Shown here piece by piece: positions 1-7,048 of a stretch of 34,713 nucleotides of DNA. The DNA comes from Acetofilamentum sp. GTDB lineage: Bacteria > Bacteroidota > Bacteroidia > Bacteroidales > DYOH01. The stretch is from assembly GCA_020720625.1 (NCBI GenBank), contig DYOH01000037.1, positions 1-34,713 on the forward strand, written 5' to 3'. The stretch's first letter is position 1, and each line of letters begins with the position of its first letter. The position numbers and the translations under genes were made by a program. Under the pieces are notes generated by a model, which ran no database searches, had not been told where the DNA came from, and saw only the letters and a list, made by a program, of their open reading frames with translations.

Positions 1-3
1 TAC

Positions 4-82
4 CCCTGCCAGCGTTTTCTTAATTGACTTATAAACTGTTTAGTACAGTTACAGAATTTTATAAAAATCAACGCTGGCAGGG
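4..82. repeat. Nested inverted repeat at left edge, possible terminator
   Basis: Perfect 13-bp arms, CCCTGCCAGCGTT at 4-16 and AACGCTGGCAGGG at 70-82, enclose 53 nt. Inside sits a smaller hairpin, AACTGT at 34-39 and ACAGTT at 45-50. The right arm is followed by TTTTT (83-87), so a plus-strand transcript entering from the left would meet a GC-rich stem and a short U-run. It could be an intrinsic terminator of a gene outside the window, or one copy of a mobile palindromic repeat. The arms are seen directly; the role is inference. Confidence 0.5.
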
Positions 83-117
83 TTTTTAGCCTAGACTCAA
101 TTATAGTTAAAAATATT

Positions 118-152
118 AAAAAAAAACGGTTCAGATTTTTTTTCCCTGAACC
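118..152 (-). terminator. Rho-independent terminator of the citrate lyase operon
   Basis: Reading the minus strand, GGTTCAG (152-146) pairs with CTGAACC (134-128) across an 11-nt loop. A single G is then followed by a run of nine T (126-118). It lies 17 nt beyond the citF stop codon, in the right orientation to end the citDE-citF transcript. Confidence 0.75.
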
Positions 153-168
153 ACTTCAAAATCAAGCA

Positions 169-1722
169 TTATTTTATTTTCCTCACTACATCAATAATGG
201 TTCCGTCAACCCATTTTATGGCAGCCACAATTTCGTTCGATAATTTGGGCTTTTCGGGTTTGCCGCAAATTTGCTCTGCCTCCTCTTTTAATTCTTGAAT
301 GGTTTTTATGGGTAATCCGCTGTTTTTCGTTTTTTCTATTAAATCTGTCCTCAGCGGGTTAATGGCGATTCCTCGTTCGGTTACAATTACATCTATTAAT
401 TCTCCTGGGCCGCAAATAGTGGTTACTTCGTCTAAAATTACTGGCATTCTGTCGCGGAAGAGGGGAATCGGCAGAATCACTGTTTTAGAATACAGGCAGT
501 TTTGCCATCCACCAATACCATGCAGTAAATATCCGTCGGAATGGGTTACCACATTAGCATTAAAATTTACATCTACTTCTGTTGCTCCTAGTATTACCAC
601 ATCTACAATTCCTGCAAAATTTCCCTTACTGTGAAAATTGTAGCTTGTAAAGGGGCTTGTGGCAACATGTTTCGGATTTTTTGCCATCGACCTTACACCA
701 TCCAGGTCAAATGTTTGGCCATCGAGTATATAGTCTATCAAACCCTCTTCGAGAATTTTTACCAGGTATTTGTTGCTTCCTCCACGTGCAAAACGTGCAA
801 TAATGCCTTTTTCTCGCATTATTTGTGCAAAATATTCGCTTACTGCCAAACTTGTACCGCCGGCACCTGCCTGAAAAGAGAAACCATCATGAATAATGCC
901 TGTAAGTTCGCAAAATTTTGCTGTTAGCTCTGCCAGATATAGTCTGTCGGGGCTTTTGGTTATTTCGGTTGTGCCCGAAACTATGCGTTCCGGAATGCCT
1001 ACTTTTTCAATTTCAACGGTAAAATCAACATAATTGCCCTGAATTTGCCATGGAATGCACGGAAATTCTACCATATTGTCGGTTACAACAATCACTTTGT
1101 CGGCATACTGACTGTCGGCCAGGGCAAAGCCAAGCAATCCGCTGGCCGAATCGCCTTCTAATCCGTTGGCATTCCCGAAGGGGTCGGAGCAAGCTGCTCC
1201 AATTACTGCAATGTCAATAACTATTTCACCATCCTGAATGGCTTGGTATCTTCCGCCATGTGATCGCAATACGGCTGTTCCTTTCATTTTTCCTTCGGAT
1301 GTGTATTTACCCAGGGGGCCGTTCATGCTGCCTTCTATATGATGTATGGTGCCATCTTCGAGATATTGAATCAGATGATCGTGGCAAGGAAAAGATGCTG
1401 AAGGAAACCAGATAAGGTTTTTTATGCCCAGTTCCTTGGCTATGTCGAATATCTGATTGGCTATTAAATCGCCATTGCGAAAATGGTGATGCGTTGATAT
1501 TATCATTCCATTGCGTAAACCGCAATTAATGAGCGCTTCTTTGAGTGAACTTACTTTTTTGTTGCCATCGTTCGGATAATCTACATTGCTGGGTATATTT
1601 CGGGCATGAATTTTTCCGCTTGGTTTATATTTATTTACGCCCATATAAGGCACTTGCTCCTGGCCATTGATAATGGTTGGGACAAGCCGTCCTACTGCGT
1701 TTTTTACTAATTTATTTTCCAT
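169..1722 (-). CDS. citF: Citrate lyase alpha subunit (citrate CoA-transferase)
   Basis: This is the alpha subunit of the cytoplasmic citrate lyase complex. It transfers the acyl-carrier thiol from acetyl to citrate, forming citryl-ACP for cleavage by the beta subunit. The 517-residue product has the usual CitF length and recognisable CitF stretches: a KNAVGR start, STHHHFRNGD near residue 76, GGRYQAIQDGE near 155, and DGFSFQAGAGGTSLAV near 278, which matches the glycine-rich CoA-transferase segment. It begins 5 nt after the stop of the fused citD-citE gene, so the two are surely co-transcribed, with citF last and a terminator just beyond. No transporter, ligase (citC) or prosthetic-group genes (citX, citG) lie next to it, which is unusual compared with classic cit operons. 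Family assignment is firm; physiological direction (citrate fermentation) is inferred. Confidence 0.93.
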   Translation of the reverse strand: MENKLVKNAVGRLVPTIINGQEQVPYMGVNKYKPSGKIHARNIPSNVDYPNDGNKKVSSLKEALINCGLRNGMIISTHHHFRNGDLIANQIFDIAKELGIKNLIWFPSASFPCHDHLIQYLEDGTIHHIEGSMNGPLGKYTSEGKMKGTAVLRSHGGRYQAIQDGEIVIDIAVIGAACSDPFGNANGLEGDSASGLLGFALADSQYADKVIVVTDNMVEFPCIPWQIQGNYVDFTVEIEKVGIPERIVSGTTEITKSPDRLYLAELTAKFCELTGIIHDGFSFQAGAGGTSLAVSEYFAQIMREKGIIARFARGGSNKYLVKILEEGLIDYILDGQTFDLDGVRSMAKNPKHVATSPFTSYNFHSKGNFAGIVDVVILGATEVDVNFNANVVTHSDGYLLHGIGGWQNCLYSKTVILPIPLFRDRMPVILDEVTTICGPGELIDVIVTERGIAINPLRTDLIEKTKNSGLPIKTIQELKEEAEQICGKPEKPKLSNEIVAAIKWVDGTIIDVVRKIK

Positions 1723-1727
1723 TTTTT

Positions 1728-2948
1728 TTAATTTTGAGAATATTCAATTAACCAGTCTGGCGATAATAGTTTAAGTTGTAAAGCCAATTGAATGTTTTTT
1801 TGCGCTTTTTTTACAACTGGTGCATCAATCATTTTTGTTCCAAGCGAAACTACACCCAGGCCTTTTTTTGAGGCTTCGTTGAATGCGGCTACAATTTTGC
1901 AGGCTTTTTCTATTTCTAAACTATCGGGTGCAAAGGCTTTTTCTATCACCGGTATTTGGCGTGGGTGAATGCAGCCCATGCCTTCAAAACCAAGAGACTT
2001 GCTTTTTCTTACTGTACTGTATAGGCCTTCCATGTCGCCAACATCAGAAAAAACGCTATCTATGGCTTGTATTCCTGCTGCTTTGCAGGCATTTACTAAG
2101 CGTGTGCGTGCATAAAGCGATTCGGTACCATCTATTGTTCTGCTTACACCCAAATCGGCCGTAAAATCTTCTAATCCAATCGCCAATGCTGCTATATTTG
2201 ATGCGGCTGAGGCTATTTCGAATGCTTTTTCTATGCCAATGGCACTTTCTATAATGGGCATCAGAAATACTGGTTTTCGAAGGCCATATTTTTGATTTAT
2301 TTGCTCAATTTCGGCATTTACCTTGTTAATATAATCGCCCGATTCGCACTTTGGTATCAAAAGTAGATTTACATTATGCGGTATAAGATATTTTAGTTCT
2401 TCAATGCCCTTTTCTCCTTGATTAATTCTAACCATTTTTTCGGCACCATAAAACCGGAGGGCACGCAGGGTGTTTCTCACCAACAGTAAGGCTTCGGCTT
2501 TTTTAGTGGGTGCAACAGAGTCTTCCAAATCGAGAATAAGGCCATGAGGCTTGTGTATTCCCGCATTAATCATCATGCTGGGGGTATTTCCCGGCAAATA
2601 TAAGCGGTGAAACCTAAATTGTTCTTTGTTGCTTTCGTAATCGTTTTCGGGAAGTAAATTGGGTAAAAATTCAAGCTCGGTATTGATTAATTGCTTTACC
2701 GCTGCTTCTATTCTGGCCATGATAACATGTTCTAGTGCGCCCGAATCTGTTATTTCGAGTAAGGCATTTTCTATTCCGAAATAGCTTAATGCCTTGTTGG
2801 CTAGAGCTCTTATGCTATTGCCATACATGCTTTCTACCTTACTTTTTAGCTCAATGTGTGTGCCTCCATTTTCCTTGAGTGTTAGCTTTACATAACAATC
2901 CGAACGTACGTTTGGACCTGTATTTCCGGCTTCTGCTACTTTATTCAT
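1728..2948 (-). CDS. Fused citrate lyase gamma-beta protein (CitD-CitE)
   Basis: One 406-residue protein combines two normally separate citrate lyase subunits. Residues 1 to about 90 match CitD, the acyl carrier protein, with RSD at 15-17. Ser16 is the likely attachment site for the phosphoribosyl-dephospho-CoA cofactor, and the domain also has the typical DSGALEHVIMARIEA ending. Residues about 110-390 match CitE, the citryl-ACP lyase of the HpcH/HpaI superfamily: LYLPGNTP at 116, LILDLEDSVAP near 137, PIIESAIGIEKA near 231, GLEDFTADLG near 258 and a GLGVVSLGTKMIDAPV segment near the end. CitE cleaves citryl-ACP to oxaloacetate and acetyl-ACP. The fusion fixes carrier and lyase at 1:1. It is first in a two-gene operon with citF and diverges from recR. 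Domain calls rest on motif recognition; Ser16 is inferred by alignment from memory. Confidence 0.9.
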   Translation of the reverse strand: MNKVAEAGNTGPNVRSDCYVKLTLKENGGTHIELKSKVESMYGNSIRALANKALSYFGIENALLEITDSGALEHVIMARIEAAVKQLINTELEFLPNLLPENDYESNKEQFRFHRLYLPGNTPSMMINAGIHKPHGLILDLEDSVAPTKKAEALLLVRNTLRALRFYGAEKMVRINQGEKGIEELKYLIPHNVNLLLIPKCESGDYINKVNAEIEQINQKYGLRKPVFLMPIIESAIGIEKAFEIASAASNIAALAIGLEDFTADLGVSRTIDGTESLYARTRLVNACKAAGIQAIDSVFSDVGDMEGLYSTVRKSKSLGFEGMGCIHPRQIPVIEKAFAPDSLEIEKACKIVAAFNEASKKGLGVVSLGTKMIDAPVVKKAQKNIQLALQLKLLSPDWLIEYSQN

Positions 2949-2983
2949 GGTTCTGATGTATGAGTTTAAGTTTAAATTGATGA

Positions 2984-2991
2984 CAAAAATA
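2984..2991 (-). promoter_or_regulatory. Candidate -7 element for the citrate lyase operon
   Basis: On the minus strand this reads TATTTTTG, which fits the Bacteroidota -7 consensus TAnnTTTG and lies about 36 nt upstream of the citD-citE start. No TTG or TTTG is present at the expected -33 distance, and the region is so T-rich that chance matches are likely. Confidence 0.28.
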
Positions 2992-3015
2992 GTAAAGCTT
3001 TCTGATGATATTTAT

Positions 3016-3023
3016 TATTTTTG
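3016..3023 (+). promoter_or_regulatory. Candidate -7 element for recR
   Basis: TATTTTTG matches TAnnTTTG and lies about 75 nt upstream of the recR start, in the 149-bp divergent gap. No convincing -33 TTG is found at a 19-21 nt spacing, so this is only a weak candidate in AT-rich sequence. Confidence 0.25.
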
Positions 3024-3097
3024 CTGTTTGAAAATAGGTTTTTGAAAAAAATGATTTTGATTTCAATTTTTTTCAAAAGAAAAAAGTTTGCAAAAAT

Positions 3098-3718
3098 ATG
3101 GGCATGGAACGTAATTACTCATCTCTGATATTGGCTCAGGCAGTTCACGAAATAAGTCGTTTGCCTGGTATTGGCGAAAAAACGGCTTTACGCTTGGCTC
3201 TTCATATTTTAAAAAAGGATGTTGCACAGGCAAGGGCTTTAGGAAATGCTATTATTCATCTCAAAGAAAATATTAAAATGTGTGGTATTTGCCACAATAT
3301 TTCCGATAGTGAAACATGCACTGTTTGTAGCAACAGTGAGCGCGACCACTCCATAATTTGTATTGTGGAAAATACCCGTGATGTGATGGCTATTGAAAAT
3401 ACTGGCCAGTACAAAGGTGTGTACCATGTTTTGGGAGGAATAATTTCGCCAATGGAGGGTGTAGGTCCTGCCGATTTAATGATTGATTCTTTATTGGAAC
3501 GCATTAATAGTGATAAAGTTAAGGAAGTTATTTTCGCATTGCCTACTACAATGGAAGGTGATACAACCAATTTTTATCTCTATAAAAAACTGGCCCATTT
3601 TAATGTGGAAATTTCTACATTGGCAAGGGGTGTTGCTATTGGCGAAGATTTAGAGTATACCGACGAAATTACCTTGGGGCGTTCTTTGGTAAACAGAATT
3701 AAGTTTGCTCAATCTTAG
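3098..3718 (+). CDS. recR: Recombination mediator protein RecR
   Basis: RecR works with RecO (and RecF) to load RecA on gapped DNA. The 206 residues match the family length and domain order: a helix-hairpin-helix around [13 protein letters not shown] (22-34), a four-cysteine zinc finger with Cys62, Cys65, Cys74 and Cys77, then a Toprim domain with [11 protein letters not shown] near 90 and the conserved [15 protein letters not shown] segment. The C-terminal [23 protein letters not shown] is the standard RecR ending. Start is ATG at 3098; a second ATG two codons on (3104) is also possible. The glycosyltransferase gene starts 4 nt after its stop, so recR probably heads a longer transcript. The gene is intact. 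Confidence 0.96.
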   Translation: MGMERNYSSLILAQAVHEISRLPGIGEKTALRLALHILKKDVAQARALGNAIIHLKENIKMCGICHNISDSETCTVCSNSERDHSIICIVENTRDVMAIENTGQYKGVYHVLGGIISPMEGVGPADLMIDSLLERINSDKVKEVIFALPTTMEGDTTNFYLYKKLAHFNVEISTLARGVAIGEDLEYTDEITLGRSLVNRIKFAQS

Positions 3719-3722
3719 CTTA

Positions 3723-5693
3723 ATGAAAACTGATATCAAAATTTCTGTTATTATCGTTAATTACAATGTGGAATATTTCCTTGCCCAATGTCTTACATCT
3801 GTTTTAAAAGCTAACGAAGCGCTTAGTAAAATATATCCAAAGGCGGCAACTGAAATTTTTGTTGTGGACAATAATTCTGTAGATGGCTCTATTAGAATGC
3901 TTAAGAAGGAATTCCCTTCTGTAAAACTTATTCAGAACAAAGAAAATGTTGGTTTCGCAAAAGCCAATAATCAGGCATATAAATTTGCTTCCGGAAAATA
4001 TATTTTGGCGCTGAATCCGGATACTTTAATCGAAGAAAATACTTTTATCCGGGCCTTGAACTTCATGGAAGAAAATACCGGTATTGGTGCCATGGGGCCA
4101 AAACTTATCAATGGAAAAGGTATTTTTCTTAAAGAATCTAAACGTGCGTTGCCAACTCCTTGGGTAGCTTTTTACAAAATATTCGGATTAAGTAATCTAT
4201 TTCCTAAATCGAAAAAAGCCGGTAAATACCATTTAAGTTTTTTGCCCGACAATCAGACCAACGATGTGGATGTGCTCGCAGGTGCTTTTATGTTTTTAAG
4301 AAAATCGGTTATAGACAAGACTGGTTTTTTTGATGAACGATTTTTTATGTATGGCGAAGATATTGACTTGTCGTACAGAATTTTACTTGCCGGATACCGG
4401 GTGGTTTATTTTCCCGAAATTACCGTTATTCATTACAAAGGCGAAAGCACCAAAAAGGCTAGTTTTAATTATGTATATGTATTTTACAAGGCCATGAAAA
4501 TTTTTGCTGAAAAGCATTTTAGCAAAAAAAATGCATTCTTGTATACTTCATTAATTAATCTTGCAATTTATTTCAGGGCTTTTTTATCTTTTATTTATCG
4601 TGTTATAAAGTCTGTTTTGTTGCCATTCTATGATTTTATCATTATTTATAGCTCTTTTTTTCTTAGCATGCAGTTTTGGGCTTGGTATAAGTGGAATACT
4701 TCGGCATATTATCCACTAGATTTTACGATATATTTTTTAAGCTTTTACTCATTGATTATTCTTGTTACTCTATGGTTTAAGAATAATTACAGGATGATAT
4801 TTCATTTAAAAAATATGCTTTCGGGAATCTTTACAGGAGGAATTATGCTGCTTTCATTGTATGCCTTATTCTCTGAGAGCTTGAGGTATTCGAGGGCTAT
4901 ATTGCTTTTAGGTACTTTTTTAAGCTTTGGGCTTATTCCGTTGGGCAGATACCTGCTTACGCTATTGCCTGGACATAAATTCCGCTATTATACTCAATTG
5001 CAGGTTAGGGCAATTATTGCCGGTGAACATCAATCCATTGAAAAAACAATGCGGATTTTGGCATCACGATTGCCTAATGTAAAGGTGGTTGCCTATATTT
5101 CTGAGAAAAATTTCAGCGAGAAAGTGGCAGGAAATTTGAATAATATCAAAGAAATTATTCAGATTTATCAAGCACACGAAATAATTTTTTGCTTGGGCGA
5201 TTATAAGGCTGGCGAAATAATACATACTATTTTTAGCCTAAATAATAAAGCATTGGAGTTTAAAATTTTTACCGACGGTTTTTCAGCTGTTATTGGCAGT
5301 AATTCTGTATATGCAGATGCCGAATTTGTGAGTGTGCAAAATAATTCTTTCACAAAATTCAGTTATCGTTTTCAAAAACGACTTTTTGACATTATTTTTG
5401 CTTTATTATTGCTTTTATTATACCCAATTTTGGCTATTTTTATGGAAAGAGGCAAATTTATGCGCAATATTTGTGCTGTTTTAGCCGGAAAACAAACTTG
5501 GGTAGCTTCGGAAATTGATGTATTTTCGGCAAATGATTTTTCCAGAACACCTGTGGTTGATGTGCGACCAGATGTGTTTCTAGAAGATGAAGTTAATGGT
5601 AATCATTATTTTGGATACTCAAAAAGATATAGTTTTATAAAGGATTTATTCAACATTTTGAAGGCAGTAAAAAAATTAGGAACAAAAATTTAG
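3723..5693 (+). CDS. GT2 glycosyltransferase with truncated sugar-phosphate-transferase-like tail
   Basis: A membrane-bound family 2 glycosyltransferase, probably acting in polysaccharide or lipopolysaccharide assembly. The N-terminal 260 residues have the GT2 pattern: SVIIVNYN, VVDNNSVDGS, NVGFAKANNQ, ALNPDTL and a GEDIDLSYR region. Hydrophobic helices follow at roughly 270-430. The region after them resembles the regulatory part and entry helix of polyprenyl glycosylphosphotransferases of the WcaJ type (KRLFDIIFALLLLLLYPI near 560, then VLAGKQTWVA), but the protein ends before the catalytic core of that family. ATG at 3723, 4 nt after recR, is preferred over the in-frame TTG at 3705 inside recR, giving 656 residues. 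The E2 gene begins 4 nt after its stop. GT2 assignment is firm; donor, acceptor and the role of the tail are unknown. Confidence 0.85.
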   Translation: MKTDIKISVIIVNYNVEYFLAQCLTSVLKANEALSKIYPKAATEIFVVDNNSVDGSIRMLKKEFPSVKLIQNKENVGFAKANNQAYKFASGKYILALNPDTLIEENTFIRALNFMEENTGIGAMGPKLINGKGIFLKESKRALPTPWVAFYKIFGLSNLFPKSKKAGKYHLSFLPDNQTNDVDVLAGAFMFLRKSVIDKTGFFDERFFMYGEDIDLSYRILLAGYRVVYFPEITVIHYKGESTKKASFNYVYVFYKAMKIFAEKHFSKKNAFLYTSLINLAIYFRAFLSFIYRVIKSVLLPFYDFIIIYSSFFLSMQFWAWYKWNTSAYYPLDFTIYFLSFYSLIILVTLWFKNNYRMIFHLKNMLSGIFTGGIMLLSLYALFSESLRYSRAILLLGTFLSFGLIPLGRYLLTLLPGHKFRYYTQLQVRAIIAGEHQSIEKTMRILASRLPNVKVVAYISEKNFSEKVAGNLNNIKEIIQIYQAHEIIFCLGDYKAGEIIHTIFSLNNKALEFKIFTDGFSAVIGSNSVYADAEFVSVQNNSFTKFSYRFQKRLFDIIFALLLLLLYPILAIFMERGKFMRNICAVLAGKQTWVASEIDVFSANDFSRTPVVDVRPDVFLEDEVNGNHYFGYSKRYSFIKDLFNILKAVKKLGTKI

Positions 5694-5697
5694 ATGT

Positions 5698-6990
5698 ATG
5701 ACTGAAATTATTTTACCATCAATGGGCGAAGGAATTGTGGAAGCAACTGTAACCAGAATTTTAAAGCAGGTGGGCGAAAATGTGCAGCTTGATGAGGCTG
5801 TTTTTGAAGTGGCTACCGATAAGGTGGATTCCGAAATTTTTTCTCCGGTGGATGGTGTAATTTCCGAAATCCTTTGTAAGGAAGGCGATGTTGTGGAAAT
5901 AGAGAAGGTGATTGCCTTGGTGTCAACGCATGGCAGCATACCTGCTGTAAAAGACCAGAAAATTGTGAATTTGGAGGTTGAAAAATTGGATGCTAAAACA
6001 ATTGTACCCGAAATTGTACCACAGAAAGATGATTTAATAAACAATTCTATGGCTTCGGCAGATCATGATGGAAAATTCTTTTCGCCACTGGTTAGAAGCA
6101 TTGCTCAAAAAGAGAATATAAGTTTTTCGGAGCTTCAGAAAATTCCTGGTTCCGGCTTAAATGGAAGGATTACAAAAGAAGATTTAATGTCTTTTTTATC
6201 TAATCGTACTTTGGAATCGCAAAAACAAGTGATATCCGAAAAACCTGTTATAAAAGTAAACTCAGATTTATCTCATAATCAGTCGCTTGAAATTGTGGAG
6301 ATGGACAGAATGCGCTCCCTGATTGCCGACCACATGATAGAATCGAAGCGCGTTTCGGCTCATGTAACTTCTTTTGTGGAAGTGGATATGACCAATATTG
6401 TAAAATGGCGCAATAGGATTAAGGATTCCATTTTGAAAAGAGAAGGTCAGAAAATTACTTTTATGCCGATTTTTGCAGATGCAGTTGTTAGGGCTATCAA
6501 AGAGTTTCCTGGAGTTAATGTATCTGTTGATGGCAAGAAAATTATCTTTAAAAAAGATATCAACATAGGGATGGCTGCGGCCTTGCCTAGCGGAAATCTC
6601 ATTGTGCCGGTGATAAAAAATGCGGATAAACTGAGTTTGCTTGGTCTTACTAAAGAAATAAACGATTTGGCTGCTAGGGCGCGCATAAATAAGTTGTTGC
6701 CAGCCGAGATTACCGGGGGCACATTTACCATTACAAACATGGGCACTTTCGGAAATATTACCGGAACACCAATTATTAATCAGCCTCAGGTGGCAATTTT
6801 GGCCGTTGGAGCAATCAAAAAGAAACCTGCCGTTATTGAAACTCCGGATGGCGATTTTATAGGCATCCGACATCTGATGGTGATGTCAATGTCTTACGAC
6901 CACAGGGTTGTGGATGGAGCAATGGGGGGCATGTTTTTGAAAAAAGTTGCCGATATGCTAGAGAACTTTAATCCTATAACGAATATTTGA
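5698..6990 (+). CDS. 2-oxoacid dehydrogenase E2, dihydrolipoamide acyltransferase
   Basis: The core E2 subunit of a pyruvate or, more likely, branched-chain 2-oxoacid dehydrogenase complex. It transfers the acyl group from lipoyl-lysine to CoA. The 430 residues hold a single N-terminal lipoyl domain (1-76) with the attachment lysine Lys42 in ATDKVDSE, a peripheral-subunit-binding domain at about 128-166 (SPLVRSIAQKENI, GSGLNGRITKEDL), and the C-terminal acyltransferase domain with the catalytic motif DHRVVDG (His402, Asp406). One lipoyl domain is more usual for branched-chain or 2-oxoglutarate types than for many pyruvate E2 proteins, but substrate cannot be fixed from this gene alone. No E1 or E3 gene is in the window. 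It lies 4 nt after the glycosyltransferase; co-transcription looks positional rather than functional. Confidence 0.93.
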   Translation: MTEIILPSMGEGIVEATVTRILKQVGENVQLDEAVFEVATDKVDSEIFSPVDGVISEILCKEGDVVEIEKVIALVSTHGSIPAVKDQKIVNLEVEKLDAKTIVPEIVPQKDDLINNSMASADHDGKFFSPLVRSIAQKENISFSELQKIPGSGLNGRITKEDLMSFLSNRTLESQKQVISEKPVIKVNSDLSHNQSLEIVEMDRMRSLIADHMIESKRVSAHVTSFVEVDMTNIVKWRNRIKDSILKREGQKITFMPIFADAVVRAIKEFPGVNVSVDGKKIIFKKDINIGMAAALPSGNLIVPVIKNADKLSLLGLTKEINDLAARARINKLLPAEITGGTFTITNMGTFGNITGTPIINQPQVAILAVGAIKKKPAVIETPDGDFIGIRHLMVMSMSYDHRVVDGAMGGMFLKKVADMLENFNPITNI

Positions 6991-7048
6991 ACACAAACAC
7001 CTATAAAATTCCAAAACATTTTGTAAATTAAAAAAAAAATTCTGCCGA

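Noticed and set aside
631-927. Cysteine-rich plus-strand open frame of 98 residues
   Set aside because: It is fully antisense to citF, whose reading frame is strongly conserved; the cysteines are a by-product of citF codons.
3705-3722. TTG start for the glycosyltransferase inside the end of recR
   Set aside because: ATG 3723 gives the normal GT2 start directly before ISVIIVNYN, and no signal favours the six extra residues.
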